Assembly (NCBI RefSeq): GCF_038396615.1 | Contig: NZ_CP121689.1 | Location: 880,001 to 944,000, forward strand | From: Thermatribacter velox | GTDB taxonomy: Bacteria > Atribacterota > Atribacteria > Atribacterales > Thermatribacteraceae | Direction of reading: 5' to 3' | DNA: 64,000 nucleotides | Shown: one piece after another, positions 30,218 through 41,533 of the stretch | Position numbering within the stretch: the stretch's first letter is position 1 | Layout: every line of letters begins with the position of its first letter | Notes under the pieces: generated by a model | The model's input: the letters and a program-made list of their open reading frames with translations, nothing else | What the model was told of the DNA's origin: nothing | Databases searched by the model: none | Made by a program: the position numbers and the translations under genes

Positions 30218-30247
30218 TTGACACTCTTTCTGGCTCTGTGATATAAT
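30218..30247 (+). promoter_or_regulatory. Consensus promoter for rpmE and downstream genes
   Basis: A perfect TTGACA (30218-30223) and a perfect TATAAT (30242-30247) are separated by 18 bases. It begins 5 bases after the rho stop codon and leaves a leader of about 25 bases before rpmE. Confidence 0.85.
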
Positions 30248-30277
30248 AACCTGCACTTTTTGGTAGAGGTGATGAAA

Positions 30278-30484
30278 ATGAAGGAAGGAATTCATCCCGA
30301 ATATAAAGAAACCAGAGTAGTTTGTGCTTGTGGCAATACCTTTGTGACCCGTTCCACTAAATTTCCAGAAATTAAGGTAGAGATTTGTGCTAAGTGCCAT
30401 CCTTTCTTTACTGGGCAGCAAAAGCTGGTGGATACGGCGGGAAGGGTAGACAAGTTTTACGCAAAATATGGCGAAGATTACTGA
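30278..30484 (+). CDS. rpmE: 50S ribosomal protein L31
   Basis: The 68-residue protein starts MKEGIHPEY, as L31 does, and has the Cys residues of the zinc-binding (C+) form: CACG near residue 14 and CAKC near 36. The frame starts at 30260, but ATG 30278 has AGAGGTG seven bases upstream and matches the family start. It is the first gene behind a consensus promoter and precedes thyX by six bases. Confidence 0.93.
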   Translation: MKEGIHPEYKETRVVCACGNTFVTRSTKFPEIKVEICAKCHPFFTGQQKLVDTAGRVDKFYAKYGEDY

Positions 30485-30490
30485 TTGTTT

Positions 30491-31147
30491 ATGGAAGTCT
30501 CGCTTATTGCGCACACCCCTGATCCGGAGCGAGTGGTTGCTCGCTCAGCAAGGGTGTGCTACAGTTTCTCTCCTCCTCAGGAAATTGCGATTGAAGAAGC
30601 GCGCAGATTAATTCGAGAGCTGGTTTCCCGAGGTCATTATTCCGTTTTAGAGCATGCTTCCTTTACTTTTCTGATTAAAGGCCTCTCCCGGGTGGCTTCT
30701 CATCAGTTAGTTCGCCATCGTATCGCTTCCTATTCTCAGCAAAGTCAAAGATACACAGATTTGACACGGACTTCTTTCGTAGTCCCTCCTTCCATAGCCG
30801 AAAATAGGGAAGCAGCCGAAATTTTTCAGGAAGTGGTCAAAGTGGCTCTGGATGCGTATAATAAAATGGTAGAACGAGGGTTGCCCAGGGAAGATGCCAG
30901 GTTTGTCCTACCTCAAGCGGTGAAAACAAACTTGGTGTTTACAGCCAACGCACGAGAACTCCTTCACTTTTTTAGCTTGAGGTTGTGCAACCGGGCGCAG
31001 TGGGAGATACGAGAGCTGGCATTCCTGATGCTTAACATTGTTAAAGAAATTGCTCCTTCCATTTTCGAAGAGGCAGGCCCCCCGTGTGTGAAAGGGGTTT
31101 GTCCGGAAGGAGAAAAAGGTTGTGGTCATCCATGGAAGAAAAATTAG
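30491..31147 (+). CDS. thyX: Flavin-dependent thymidylate synthase
   Basis: ThyX methylates dUMP to dTMP with methylene-THF and FADH2. The 218-residue protein contains the defining RHRxxSxxxxSQR motif as RHRIASYSQQSQR and the preceding HYSVLEHASFTF. The C-terminus carries a Cys-rich tail (GPPCVKGVCPEGEKGCG) seen in clostridial-type ThyX. ATG 30491 lies inside a longer frame and has no strong ribosome binding site. A dCMP deaminase encoded 3.3 kb downstream would supply dUMP. Confidence 0.93.
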   Translation: MEVSLIAHTPDPERVVARSARVCYSFSPPQEIAIEEARRLIRELVSRGHYSVLEHASFTFLIKGLSRVASHQLVRHRIASYSQQSQRYTDLTRTSFVVPPSIAENREAAEIFQEVVKVALDAYNKMVERGLPREDARFVLPQAVKTNLVFTANARELLHFFSLRLCNRAQWEIRELAFLMLNIVKEIAPSIFEEAGPPCVKGVCPEGEKGCGHPWKKN

Positions 31148-32040
31148 ATAAGCAGGATAGAATTGATGTGGGAGGACAGGCCCTTATCGAAGGGGTTATG
31201 ATGCGGAGCCCCAGGCGTCTGGCCATAGCGGTGAGGAAACCGAAGGGAGACATTATCCTTAAAAGTTTTGAGACTATTCCTCCCTGGAAAAAACATAAAT
31301 TTCTTTCTCTCCCTGTGATACGGGGAGTGGTTAACCTGGTAGACTCACTGGCCGTTGGTCTGCGCGCCCTTTCTTACTCTGCAACTGTGGTGCTGGAAGA
31401 AGAAGACGAAAAGCTCTCCCCCTTTGATATAACCATAGCTATGCTTCTTGCTGTAGCGCTCTTTGCTGGGCTTTTTGTCGCTCTTCCCACTTTCCTGACC
31501 TCCTTCCTGGATCGTTTTATTGGTTCTACTTTTGTTTACAACCTTGTGGAAGGCTTAATAAGAGTGCTCATTTTTATCATTTATCTTCTGGTAATTTCCA
31601 GCTTAAAGGACATCCGGCGTATTTTTGAGTATCATGGGGCAGAACACAAGGCAATTTTTGCCTTTGAACACGGGGAAGAACTTACCCCGGAAAATGCCCT
31701 TAAATTTACCACCTTGCATCCACGTTGTGGTACCAACTGGCTGGTCATTGTTATGTTGATCAGTATTTTTATTTTTTCCCTGTTAGGTAGACCAGGTGTT
31801 TTGACCAGAATAGTAAGCAGAATTCTTATCATTCCTCTGGTGGCTGGTTTGGCCTATGAAGCCATAAAATTTCTTTCACGTTATCAGAATAAAAGGATAG
31901 CGTACTACTTTTCACTTCCTGGCCTCTGGTTGCAAAAAATTACCACTCGCGAACCCGATGTTTCTCAGCTTGAAGTTGCCATTGTTGCCCTGAAGGAAAG
32001 TCTGAGGAAAGGTGAGGACTATGTGGAGGTCAAAAGTTGA
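31132..32040 (+). CDS. DUF1385 family membrane protein (YqhQ-like)
   Basis: The 302-residue protein begins with the conserved [16 protein letters not shown] and has [11 protein letters not shown], two hydrophobic hairpins (about residues 95-165 and 200-260), and the [12 protein letters not shown] and [10 protein letters not shown] motifs diagnostic for DUF1385. The His/Glu/Cys motifs look like metal ligands. The biochemical function is not known; in many Firmicutes and Thermotogae this gene sits beside prfA and prmC as it does here. ATG 31132 overlaps the thyX end by 16 bases. Confidence 0.85.
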   Translation: MEEKLDKQDRIDVGGQALIEGVMMRSPRRLAIAVRKPKGDIILKSFETIPPWKKHKFLSLPVIRGVVNLVDSLAVGLRALSYSATVVLEEEDEKLSPFDITIAMLLAVALFAGLFVALPTFLTSFLDRFIGSTFVYNLVEGLIRVLIFIIYLLVISSLKDIRRIFEYHGAEHKAIFAFEHGEELTPENALKFTTLHPRCGTNWLVIVMLISIFIFSLLGRPGVLTRIVSRILIIPLVAGLAYEAIKFLSRYQNKRIAYYFSLPGLWLQKITTREPDVSQLEVAIVALKESLRKGEDYVEVKS

Positions 32041-33091
32041 GGAGCTGGTAGAGCAATACAAAGAAATCACTGCAAAAATGGCTCAGCCTGAGATAGCCAG
32101 TAATATTGCTTTATTGCGAGAGTATTCCAAGACGTTGAGTGAAATAGAACCCTTGGTTAAAGAGTATGAAGCCCTCCGTGAAAAAGAAGCCCGACTTCGG
32201 GAAGACCGAGAACTTCTTAAAGAAGAAAAAGACCCTGAGTTGCGCCTGTTGCTTGAGGAAGAAATAGAGGAGCTGGAGAAGGAGATACGGGAAAGCGAAG
32301 AAAAGATAAAAATTTTATTGCTTCCTCGAGACCCCCGCGATGAAAAAAACACCCTCATTGAGATAAGGGCTGGTACTGGTGGAGAAGAAGCAGCGCTTTT
32401 TGCTGCTGACCTACTAAGGATGTATACTCGCTTTGCGGAAAGACAGGGTTTTAAAGTTGAAGTTATGAGTGCAAGTCCTACCGAGCTTGGGGGTTTTAAG
32501 GAAGTTATTGTAGCGATAGAGGGAAAAGGTGCTTATAGCAAGTTCAAATACGAAAGTGGGGTTCACAGGGTGCAGAGGATTCCTGTTACCGAGGCTGGAG
32601 GGAGAATTCATACTTCCACGGCTACGGTGGCTGTTCTTCCCGAAGCTGACGAAGTGGATGTCGAGATAAAACCCGAAGACTTGAGAATAGATGTGTACCG
32701 TTCTTCAGGCCCCGGGGGACAGAGCGTCAACACCACCGATTCCGCAGTGAGGATAACTCACCTGCCTACGGGTATTGTGGTAACCTGTCAGGATGAAAAA
32801 TCACAGCACAAAAACAAAGCTAAGGCGATGCGAATACTTCGCGCCAGGATTCTGGACTTGGAACGTCGTCGACAGAAAGAAGAAATTGACCGGGAGCGTA
32901 AGAGCCAGATTGGGAGTGGTGAACGAAGTGAACGAATCAGAACCTACAACTTTCCTCAAAACAGGGTTACCGATCACCGTATTAACCTTACCCTTTATCG
33001 CCTCGAAGATGTTCTCGAGGGAGACCTGGAGGAAATAGTAGAGGCGCTTGCTGCCGAAGAAAGAAGCCGGATGCTTGAAAAGGTTGGTTAG
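32021..33091 (+). CDS. prfA: Peptide chain release factor 1
   Basis: RF1 reads UAA and UAG and triggers peptide release. The 356-residue protein has a helical N-terminal domain, the stop-codon tripeptide of RF1 type (PVT in [12 protein letters not shown]), and the GGQ motif in [15 protein letters not shown]. The ATG at 32021 overlaps the end of the DUF1385 gene by 20 bases after AGGAAAGG. The methyltransferase that acts on the GGQ Gln is encoded next. Confidence 0.95.
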   Translation: MWRSKVEELVEQYKEITAKMAQPEIASNIALLREYSKTLSEIEPLVKEYEALREKEARLREDRELLKEEKDPELRLLLEEEIEELEKEIRESEEKIKILLLPRDPRDEKNTLIEIRAGTGGEEAALFAADLLRMYTRFAERQGFKVEVMSASPTELGGFKEVIVAIEGKGAYSKFKYESGVHRVQRIPVTEAGGRIHTSTATVAVLPEADEVDVEIKPEDLRIDVYRSSGPGGQSVNTTDSAVRITHLPTGIVVTCQDEKSQHKNKAKAMRILRARILDLERRRQKEEIDRERKSQIGSGERSERIRTYNFPQNRVTDHRINLTLYRLEDVLEGDLEEIVEALAAEERSRMLEKVG

Positions 33092-33093
33092 GA

Positions 33094-33960
33094 GTGCTTC
33101 AGGTTCGCGAGGCCTGGAAAGAGGCAGTTGGGTTGCTTAAAAGAGTTGGTGTTGTCTCACCCACAAGAGAGGCTCGGCTTTTGCTTTCTTCTGTGCTGGG
33201 AACTGATCCTTCGCGTGTGCATCTTTTCTGGGATTTTAGCCTTGAAGAAGAAAAGCTAAAGAAGCTACATGCCCTTCTTAAAGAACGCGCCAGAGGCGTC
33301 CCCATTCAGTATCTGATTGGAGAGTGGGAGTTCATGTCTCTCCCCTTTTACGTTGAAGAGGGGGTTTTCATACCACGTCTGGATACCGAGTGTTGGGTGG
33401 AAGAGGTCATCCTGTCCCTTAAAAAGGCCAGCGCAAGGGAACTTCTTCTTTGTGATGTGGGTTGTGGGAGTGGGGTTATAGGGCTTTCTTGTGCATTCTG
33501 GGTACCGCAGGTTAAGCTTTACGGAGTGGATATTTCAGAAAGGGCTATTGCTCTTTCCGAAAAAAATGCCTGCCGTCTTGGTATAGAAAACCGCTGTAGT
33601 TTTTTGAAGTCGGACCTTTTTGAGGTGTTTAAAGGCCAAAACATTCTTTTTGACGCTGTGGTTTCCAACCCCCCCTATGTGAAGACAGGAGATTGGGAAT
33701 TGCTTCCCAGAGAAATTCGCTTTTACGAACCCCGGGAAGCCCTGCTTGCTGGAGAAGACGGCTTATCAATAATAAGGAGGTTGTTGCTGGAGGGAGCTTC
33801 CTGGATTAAAAAGGGAGGGCTGCTTTTCTTTGAACATGATCCTGCTCAAAGCGAGCTTATTCGTAAAGAGATTGAAAAACTGGAAACCTGGGAGTATCTT
33901 TATACCATCAGGGATTATGCCCACAAAGACAGGGCGACTGCTGTAAAAAGAAAGGAGTAG
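33094..33960 (+). CDS. prmC: Release factor glutamine methyltransferase
   Basis: PrmC methylates the Gln of the GGQ motif in release factors with S-adenosylmethionine. The 288-residue protein has an N-terminal helical domain, the SAM motif CDVGCGSGVIGLS near residue 125 and the catalytic SNPPYV near 190. The GTG start lies two bases after prfA, so the pair is translationally coupled. Confidence 0.92.
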   Translation: MLQVREAWKEAVGLLKRVGVVSPTREARLLLSSVLGTDPSRVHLFWDFSLEEEKLKKLHALLKERARGVPIQYLIGEWEFMSLPFYVEEGVFIPRLDTECWVEEVILSLKKASARELLLCDVGCGSGVIGLSCAFWVPQVKLYGVDISERAIALSEKNACRLGIENRCSFLKSDLFEVFKGQNILFDAVVSNPPYVKTGDWELLPREIRFYEPREALLAGEDGLSIIRRLLLEGASWIKKGGLLFFEHDPAQSELIRKEIEKLETWEYLYTIRDYAHKDRATAVKRKE

Positions 33961-33965
33961 CCAGA

Positions 33966-34421
33966 GTGAAAATACTCATAGGGAGCGATCACGGAGGTTA
34001 CTTTTTAAAAGAGGATCTCAAGGGATTTTTGAAAGAGTTGGGACATGAGGTGATTGATTACGGAGCCTACAGCGCTGAGCCCTGTGATTATCCAGATATT
34101 GCTTTTCTGGTCAGCAAGGATCTTTTAGCGGGTAAGGGCGACAGAGCTATTCTGGTCTGTGGTACCGGAATTGGGATGTGTATTGCAGCCAACAAAGTGA
34201 AGGGGATAAGAGCAGCTCTTTGTCATGATGTGTTCTCCGCCAGAGCTTCGCGAGAGCACAACAATGCTAATGTGCTGACTCTTGGAGAACGGGTAATTGG
34301 TAAGGGACTGGCGCGTGAAATCGTGCGCAGCTGGTTAGGTGCTGAGTTTACAGGTGGGCGACACCAGAGAAGAGTAGAGAAAATTGTGGAGTTTGAACAA
34401 GATGGAAGTCAAAAGACCTGA
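33966..34421 (+). CDS. rpiB: Ribose-5-phosphate isomerase B
   Basis: RpiB interconverts ribose 5-phosphate and ribulose 5-phosphate. The 151-residue LacAB/RpiB-type protein has [14 protein letters not shown] at the N-terminus, the catalytic Cys in [15 protein letters not shown], and [10 protein letters not shown] for phosphate binding. The GTG start follows AAGGAG by about 8 bases. The dCMP deaminase gene overlaps its 3' end by 20 bases. Confidence 0.92.
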   Translation: MKILIGSDHGGYFLKEDLKGFLKELGHEVIDYGAYSAEPCDYPDIAFLVSKDLLAGKGDRAILVCGTGIGMCIAANKVKGIRAALCHDVFSARASREHNNANVLTLGERVIGKGLAREIVRSWLGAEFTGGRHQRRVEKIVEFEQDGSQKT

Positions 34422-34872
34422 ATGGGATGAATACTTCATGAGCATTGCCGAACTGGTGAGTTCTCGCTCTACCTGCTTACGCAGAAAGGTAGGTGCGGTG
34501 CTGGTCAGAGAAAAGCGGATTCTGGCTACCGGTTACAATGGTGTTCCTTCGGGCATTAAACACTGCACTCTGGAAACCTGCTTGCGAAGCAAGCAGGGTG
34601 TTCCTTCTGGCAAGCAGCAAGAGCTGTGTCGAGGACTCCATGCAGAGCAAAACGTGATTATTCAGGCAGCACTTCACGGGGTAAGTACTCGGGGAGCTAC
34701 TCTTTACTGCACTCATAAGCCCTGTATTCTCTGCGCCAAAATGATTATTAATGCTGGAATAGTGCGGATTGTATATCAAAACCATTACCCTGACCCTTTG
34801 GCTGATGAGATGTTGCAGGAAGCCGGTATAGAGATGATCCCTTTTTCTGGTGAATCTCTTTTGAGGAAATAG
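34402..34872 (+). CDS. Deoxycytidylate (dCMP) deaminase
   Basis: The 156-residue protein is a ComEB-type zinc deaminase. The zinc ligands are the His of GLHAEQN, where Glu is the proton shuttle, and the two Cys of [24 protein letters not shown] is the typical N-terminal part. It should convert dCMP to dUMP, the ThyX substrate. ATG 34402 gives the usual start; the frame also allows 34384. The dCMP specificity is inferred from family resemblance and from the presence of thyX. Confidence 0.85.
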   Translation: MEVKRPEWDEYFMSIAELVSSRSTCLRRKVGAVLVREKRILATGYNGVPSGIKHCTLETCLRSKQGVPSGKQQELCRGLHAEQNVIIQAALHGVSTRGATLYCTHKPCILCAKMIINAGIVRIVYQNHYPDPLADEMLQEAGIEMIPFSGESLLRK

Positions 34873-34878
34873 GTTCTT

Positions 34879-35928
34879 ATGGGTAACCTGATTCTGGTTT
34901 TTATGCTGGGTTTTCTGGGTTCTATGATACTTACTCCTCTGGTTATCAGGCTTAGCCATCGCAAAGGCTGGCTCGATAGTTCTCAGGGCGTGCGCAAGAT
35001 TCACACACGTCCCGTTTCTCGTCTTGGGGGATTGGCGGTTTACTTACCTTTCATGCTGATTCTCCTGGGAAGCAATTTCTGGTTTGGCTTGGAACTTCCA
35101 GCATTCTTTTTCCTTGGTATTTCTGTGGTTTTTCTAACCGGCTTGATAGATGATTTTATTTCACTTTCTCCCCCGCTAAAAGTTTTTGGTCAGGTCGTAG
35201 GAATAGTTCTTTTAATGGTTTCAGGCGTGGTTATCAGTTTTTTTACTCTTCCCTGGGGGGCCATTCTGTATCTCGGTGCCTGGGGTTATCCTTTAACTTT
35301 TTTGTGGATGCTGGGTATAACCAATGCCCTGAATCTTATAGATGGTATGGATGGCTTATCTTCTGGCATTGCTGCTATTGCTTCCTTTACTCTGGGTGTA
35401 GTTGCTTTGCAAGAGGGAAGGAGTCTTGCTGCTCTCATTGCCTTTTTGCTCATGGGAACAGAGCTTGGTTTTTTGTGTTACAATTTTCCTCCGGCTCGCA
35501 TTTTTCTTGGAGATGGAGGTGCTTTGTTTGCAGGCATAGTCCTTTCAACGATATCCGTTCAGGGTTCCTTGAAAAGTACGGCTACCTTTACGCTCCTGGT
35601 GCCTATTCTGGTTCTGGGTATTCCCATCTTTGATACCTTTTTTGCCATCGTGCGGCGCAAAAAAAATCGCTTGCCCTTGATGTCACCCGATGAAGGACAC
35701 CTGCATCACCGATTGCTGAAACGCGGCTACAGCACCAGAAAAGCGGTTCTGGTTTTTTATTCCATAAGCCTAATTTTTAGTGTGGTAGCAATTTTCATCA
35801 ATCGCTATCTCCAGAACAGTACCTATTCACTTCTTTTGGTTCTGGTGGTGGTTTTCTTGTTTATGAGATGGGGCCTTCAACTTGGTGTTACTGAAGCAGG
35901 GGGAGAAAAACCTGTTGGGCAGAGCTAA
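34879..35928 (+). CDS. wecA: Undecaprenyl-phosphate GlcNAc-1-phosphate transferase (WecA/TagO family)
   Basis: This 349-residue protein belongs to the polyprenyl-phosphate sugar-1-phosphate transferases and should start a surface polymer by loading GlcNAc-1-P on undecaprenyl phosphate. It has about ten hydrophobic helices, the metal motif GLIDDF, the NALNLIDGMDGL and FLGDGG loops, and the HLHHRLLKRG motif typical for WecA/TagO rather than MraY. The GlcNAc preference is inferred, but a UDP-GlcNAc epimerase gene directly follows, which would give ManNAc for the second sugar. Confidence 0.87.
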   Translation: MGNLILVFMLGFLGSMILTPLVIRLSHRKGWLDSSQGVRKIHTRPVSRLGGLAVYLPFMLILLGSNFWFGLELPAFFFLGISVVFLTGLIDDFISLSPPLKVFGQVVGIVLLMVSGVVISFFTLPWGAILYLGAWGYPLTFLWMLGITNALNLIDGMDGLSSGIAAIASFTLGVVALQEGRSLAALIAFLLMGTELGFLCYNFPPARIFLGDGGALFAGIVLSTISVQGSLKSTATFTLLVPILVLGIPIFDTFFAIVRRKKNRLPLMSPDEGHLHHRLLKRGYSTRKAVLVFYSISLIFSVVAIFINRYLQNSTYSLLLVLVVVFLFMRWGLQLGVTEAGGEKPVGQS

Positions 35929-37054
35929 AGCGCTTTTTGTTTTAGGCACCAGACCAGAGGTCATAAAGCTTGCTCCTCTCATTCTCAGATTCCAGCGCCA
36001 TAAGCACTTTTCCTGCGTGGTTGTGAACACTGGTCAGCACCGGGAAATGTCCAGAGAATTCCTTGACTTGTTCGAAATCGTTCCTGGGTATGATCTTAGG
36101 GTCATGAGTGAGCGCCAAAGCCTGGGACGCTTGACTGGGAAATTATGCCTTCGTTTGGAAGAGATAGTAACGCTTGAAAAACCGGATTTACTGATCGTCC
36201 AGGGAGATACCACCACTGCTTTCTGCGGAGCGCTTTCTGCTTTCTATTGCCAGGTTCCTTGTGTTCACGTTGAAGCAGGTTTACGAACCGGGAATAAGTT
36301 CCAACCCTTTCCTGAGGAGATAAACCGAGCTCTGGTGGCTCGCCTTGCTGACCTTCACTGCGCTCCTACCCAGGGGGCCAAGGTAAACCTGCTTCGAGAG
36401 GGCATAGACGAGGGCAAGATTGTGGTTACTGGTAACACTATTGTCGATGCTTTGCAACTAATCCTGACTCAAAAAAAAGACTTTGTAAACAAAACACTTG
36501 AAGAAGCACTCAAGATTTCCAGGAAAGTGATTACCGTAACGGCTCACCGGAGAGAAAACTGGGGAAAAGGGATTGAAGAGATTGCTTTTGCAATTAGAGA
36601 ATTATCGGAGAGGTTTGAAGATGCGAACTTCTTTTTTTCTGTTCATCCCAATCCGGTGGTCAAAGACACCGTTTATTCCCTGTTAAGGGGTATACCCAAT
36701 GTTTTTCTTTTTTCAACCCTTGCCTATTCGGACTTTATAAAGCTCCTTGCAAGAAGTAACCTGGTAATAAGTGATTCAGGGGGTATTCAGGAAGAAGCAC
36801 CAGCGCTGGGAGTACCGGTTCTGGTTACCAGAGAGGTTACTGAAAGACCTGAGTTGCTCGAGGCGGGCCTGGGTACTCTGGTTGGGTGTTCAAAAGAAAA
36901 AATAGTTGAGGAAGCAACAAGAAGACTTCTTGCCGGGGGAGAGCGCATTCCCCGTTCCGTATTCGGTGACGGCAAAGCAGCAGAGCGCATAGAGCGGGCA
37001 ATAGAGAATTTCCTGGGTTTTTGTACTCAGGGGGTAGAGGAATTCAAAGGCTGA
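35915..37054 (+). CDS. wecB: UDP-N-acetylglucosamine 2-epimerase, non-hydrolysing
   Basis: WecB interconverts UDP-GlcNAc and UDP-ManNAc. The protein has the typical LFVLGTRPEVIKLAPL start, NTGQHREM, VQGDTTT, HVEAGLRT, PEEINR, TAHRREN and SDSGGIQEEAP. The frame is open from 35882, but TTG 35915 is about 8 bases after AGGGGGAG and gives 379 residues, the normal length; it overlaps wecA by 14 bases. Together with wecA it could feed a teichoic-acid-like or enterobacterial-common-antigen-like polymer. Confidence 0.9.
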   Translation: MGRAKALFVLGTRPEVIKLAPLILRFQRHKHFSCVVVNTGQHREMSREFLDLFEIVPGYDLRVMSERQSLGRLTGKLCLRLEEIVTLEKPDLLIVQGDTTTAFCGALSAFYCQVPCVHVEAGLRTGNKFQPFPEEINRALVARLADLHCAPTQGAKVNLLREGIDEGKIVVTGNTIVDALQLILTQKKDFVNKTLEEALKISRKVITVTAHRRENWGKGIEEIAFAIRELSERFEDANFFFSVHPNPVVKDTVYSLLRGIPNVFLFSTLAYSDFIKLLARSNLVISDSGGIQEEAPALGVPVLVTREVTERPELLEAGLGTLVGCSKEKIVEEATRRLLAGGERIPRSVFGDGKAAERIERAIENFLGFCTQGVEEFKG

Positions 37055-37064
37055 AGGAACACTT

Positions 37065-38911
<1,847 letters not shown>

Positions 38912-39784
38912 TTACATTGCCCCCTCCACTATGGAAGCCGATATGACCTCGCTTAGCTCTCTGGTTATTTTTTCCTGCCGCCTTTTGTGGTAGAGAAGGC
39001 CAAGAGTTTCCAGGGTTTCCCTTGAGTGAGTGGTTGCGCTGTCCATGAGCCTCAAGCGGGTTGCCTGCTCGCTCATGAAAGACTGGATTACCGCTTCGTA
39101 AAGACAGGCACTGAAGTATTTTTCCTGCAGGGACCTGTACAGCGCTTCTGGATTAGCAAAAATTTCAAAGTCACTCTTTGAGGTAGTCTTTGTATCTTGT
39201 GGGAGATATTGCGATTGAGGATAAAAAGGGTGTATTCTTTTTTGAGTCGGCTGGTACTGGGTAACTGAAAGGTAGGTATTGTAAAAAAGATAAAGGGCAT
39301 CAAAGCTTTCCTGGAACAAAAAGTTTTTTATCTGGTAACTTAACTCTCTTATTTGCTTGTAGCCGGGGATGCGGACAATATTTAAAGGTTGAGAAAAAGC
39401 AATTGGATAACCTTGGTTCATCAAATGGTTTCTGCCCTGCTTGCCCAGCACCAAAAGCTGAATTTCTCTGGATGGGCTCTGTGTCTCCTGAGCAAATTTG
39501 AGCATCTGTCTTGCAATGCTTTGATTAAACCCACCCACCAGACCCCGGTCTGAGAAAATCCCCAGAAGGGCCAGTTTCCTTTCTGAAAAGAGAGTCGATG
39601 CTTCCAGGTGTAAAACTACCAACTCCAGAGCCAGTTCCAGCTTCAAGCGGAAATCCACAGCTGGTTGTAATAGACTGCGGCCCATTCTCCAGCGAATTGC
39701 TGATATGGTCTTCATGGTACGAGTGAGGTGCTCTATGTCTTTAACCAGGTCTATTTTTCGCTTAATATCACTTAACCTGGTCAT
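38912..39784 (-). CDS. atpG: ATP synthase F1 gamma subunit
   Basis: The rotor shaft subunit has 290 residues. The N-terminal helix reads SDIKRKIDLVKDIEHLTRTM followed by KTISAIRWR, and the C-terminal helix contains RLRLMDSATTHSRETL and ends KRRQEKITRELSEVISA, the usual pattern. The middle Rossmann-like domain is weakly conserved. ATG 39784 overlaps atpA by four bases. Confidence 0.92.
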   Translation of the reverse strand: MTRLSDIKRKIDLVKDIEHLTRTMKTISAIRWRMGRSLLQPAVDFRLKLELALELVVLHLEASTLFSERKLALLGIFSDRGLVGGFNQSIARQMLKFAQETQSPSREIQLLVLGKQGRNHLMNQGYPIAFSQPLNIVRIPGYKQIRELSYQIKNFLFQESFDALYLFYNTYLSVTQYQPTQKRIHPFYPQSQYLPQDTKTTSKSDFEIFANPEALYRSLQEKYFSACLYEAVIQSFMSEQATRLRLMDSATTHSRETLETLGLLYHKRRQEKITRELSEVISASIVEGAM

Positions 39785-41298
39785 TGGATTTGCCCCTTAA
39801 GGTAAAGCTGGTTGAAATTCTGGATATAATCGCGCATTTTTTCTTCAAGTTCCGTTGATAAATCCCTCTCTTTGCGTAATCTTTCCAGAAGGTCCGGTTT
39901 TTCTTCTGTTACTTTTTTACAGAGAAGTGTTTCCCATTCTCGTAATCTTTCCAGGGGGATTTCATCAACCAGACCACGCGTGGCTGCAAAAATAACCAAT
40001 ATTTCAAGGGCAATATCAAGGGGTGAAAATGGCGGCTGAGAAAGAAGGGCAAAAACTCGCTTTCCGTGGTTAAGTTGCTTCTGGGTTACCTCATCGAGTT
40101 CAGCACTGAAACGAGCAAACTCCTCAAGTTCGAAGTATTGAGAAAGATCAAGACGCACCCGTCGCGCGACCTTTTTCATGATTGGGGTTTGTGCTTCACC
40201 CCCAACTCGGGATACTGATAGCCCCACGTTTATAGGAGGTCCAAAGCCTCGCGCAAGTAAAGCACTCTCGAGATAAATCTGGCCATCTGTTATCGAAATG
40301 AGGTTGGTTGGAATGTACGCTGAGATGTCTCCTTCCTGAGTTTCAATTATCGGTAAGGCAGTCATGGAGCCTCCTCCATACTTTTCGTTTAACTGGGCAC
40401 TGCGCTCCAGGAGGCTGGAGTGGATATAAAATATATCTCCGGGGTAAGACTCTCTTCCTGGAGGGCGTTTCATTAGCAAAGAGAGAGCGCGATAGCTTGC
40501 GGCGTGTTTAGTCAAATCATCGTAAACAATCAGCGTATCATACCCATTGTACATAAAGTACTCGGCAATGGCACAGCCGCTGTAGGGTGCAAGATATACC
40601 ATTGCTGGTGGGTCTTCCGAGGAAGCACAAACTATTATACTGTAGTTAATTGCCTGGTAACGTTTCAAATTCTCTACCAGCTCTTTGACAACAGAAAGTT
40701 TTTGTCCGATGGCTACGTATATGCATATTACCTTTTTCTCCCTCTGGTTAAGAATGATGTCAAAAGCTATGGAGGTCTTACCAGTGCGACGGTCCCCTAT
40801 TATTAGCTCCCGCTGCCCTTTTCCTAAGGGAATTACGGCGTCAATGGTTTTAATGCCTGTAAAAAGGGTTCTCTGTACGGGTCGGCGGGCAGTAATCGGA
40901 GGTGCCTCAAAGAAAATTGGCCTCTTTTCCTTGCAAGAGGGGGGTTCTTCACCGTCGATGGCCTTGCCCAGAGGGTCAATAGTTCTTCCCAACAGTTCTT
41001 CCCCGGCAGGAATAGTAAGCTGTTCTCCACTCCTAAAAACCTGGCTACCAGTAGAGAGCTGGGTATAGTCACCAAATATAATGCATTGCAGAGAGTCTTT
41101 CTCTAAAGAAAAAACCTGTCCCGGAATTTCTCCTTCGAATAGTACTTTTTCCCCCATGAAGGCTTCTTGGAGTCCATCCACAATCGCAATACCATCTTTG
41201 ATTTCTCTTACATAACCAATTTCTCCGATTTCGGGTTCCAGTTTAAATTCTTTTACAGCCTTTCTTGCCTTCTGCAGGACCTCTGACACCGAAAACAT
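39781..41298 (-). CDS. atpA: ATP synthase F1 alpha subunit
   Basis: The non-catalytic nucleotide-binding subunit has 505 residues. The P-loop is GDRRTGKTSIA near residue 170, and the Arg finger region is VGLSVSRVGGEAQ. The N-terminus retains a short amphipathic helix (SVSEVLQKARKAVKEF), which in other F-ATPases is bound by the delta N-terminal domain. That domain is missing from the delta encoded just upstream. It follows the short delta gene after four bases. Confidence 0.95.
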   Translation of the reverse strand: MFSVSEVLQKARKAVKEFKLEPEIGEIGYVREIKDGIAIVDGLQEAFMGEKVLFEGEIPGQVFSLEKDSLQCIIFGDYTQLSTGSQVFRSGEQLTIPAGEELLGRTIDPLGKAIDGEEPPSCKEKRPIFFEAPPITARRPVQRTLFTGIKTIDAVIPLGKGQRELIIGDRRTGKTSIAFDIILNQREKKVICIYVAIGQKLSVVKELVENLKRYQAINYSIIVCASSEDPPAMVYLAPYSGCAIAEYFMYNGYDTLIVYDDLTKHAASYRALSLLMKRPPGRESYPGDIFYIHSSLLERSAQLNEKYGGGSMTALPIIETQEGDISAYIPTNLISITDGQIYLESALLARGFGPPINVGLSVSRVGGEAQTPIMKKVARRVRLDLSQYFELEEFARFSAELDEVTQKQLNHGKRVFALLSQPPFSPLDIALEILVIFAATRGLVDEIPLERLREWETLLCKKVTEEKPDLLERLRKERDLSTELEEKMRDYIQNFNQLYLKGQIQ

Positions 41299-41302
41299 GA
41301 AC

Positions 41303-41533
41303 TTACAATAGCTCCTTCTTTAGCTTTTCCAGCTGAGTTTTGAGGCTACAATCAATGTAAAGATCTCGCCACATAATAATTACTCCCCCGATTAAAGAAG
41401 GGTCAACTTTTTCCTTTATTTTAAGATGGGTGTCACCAGCAAAAGGAGCGAGTTTCTGGAAGATAATTTGCTTTTGCCTTGCGGTAAGAGGAAAGGGAGT
41501 TATCACCTTTACTATTTCTTTTTTACTTTTCAT
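41303..41533 (-). CDS. atpH: ATP synthase delta subunit, C-terminal domain only (truncated)
   Basis: Only 76 residues are encoded in the place of atpH between atpF and atpA. The sequence matches the C-terminal part of delta/OSCP: a beta strand (IVKVITPFPLTARQ), then KEKVDPSLIGGVIIMWRDLYIDCSL and a terminal helix with LEKLKKELL. Normal delta subunits have about 180 residues; the N-terminal six-helix bundle that holds the alpha N-termini is absent. atpF ends within its first codons (11-base overlap), so there is no room for the missing part upstream. The frame is intact, so this looks like a stable short form, not recent decay. Confidence 0.82.
   Translation of the reverse strand: MKSKKEIVKVITPFPLTARQKQIIFQKLAPFAGDTHLKIKEKVDPSLIGGVIIMWRDLYIDCSLKTQLEKLKKELL

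Noticed and set aside
31084-31131. Upstream start for the DUF1385 gene
   Set aside because: The added residues are basic and unlike the family; ATG 31132 gives the conserved beginning.
37055-37064. Terminator between wecB and atpC
   Set aside because: The gap is 10 bases and no stem could be found in or around it.
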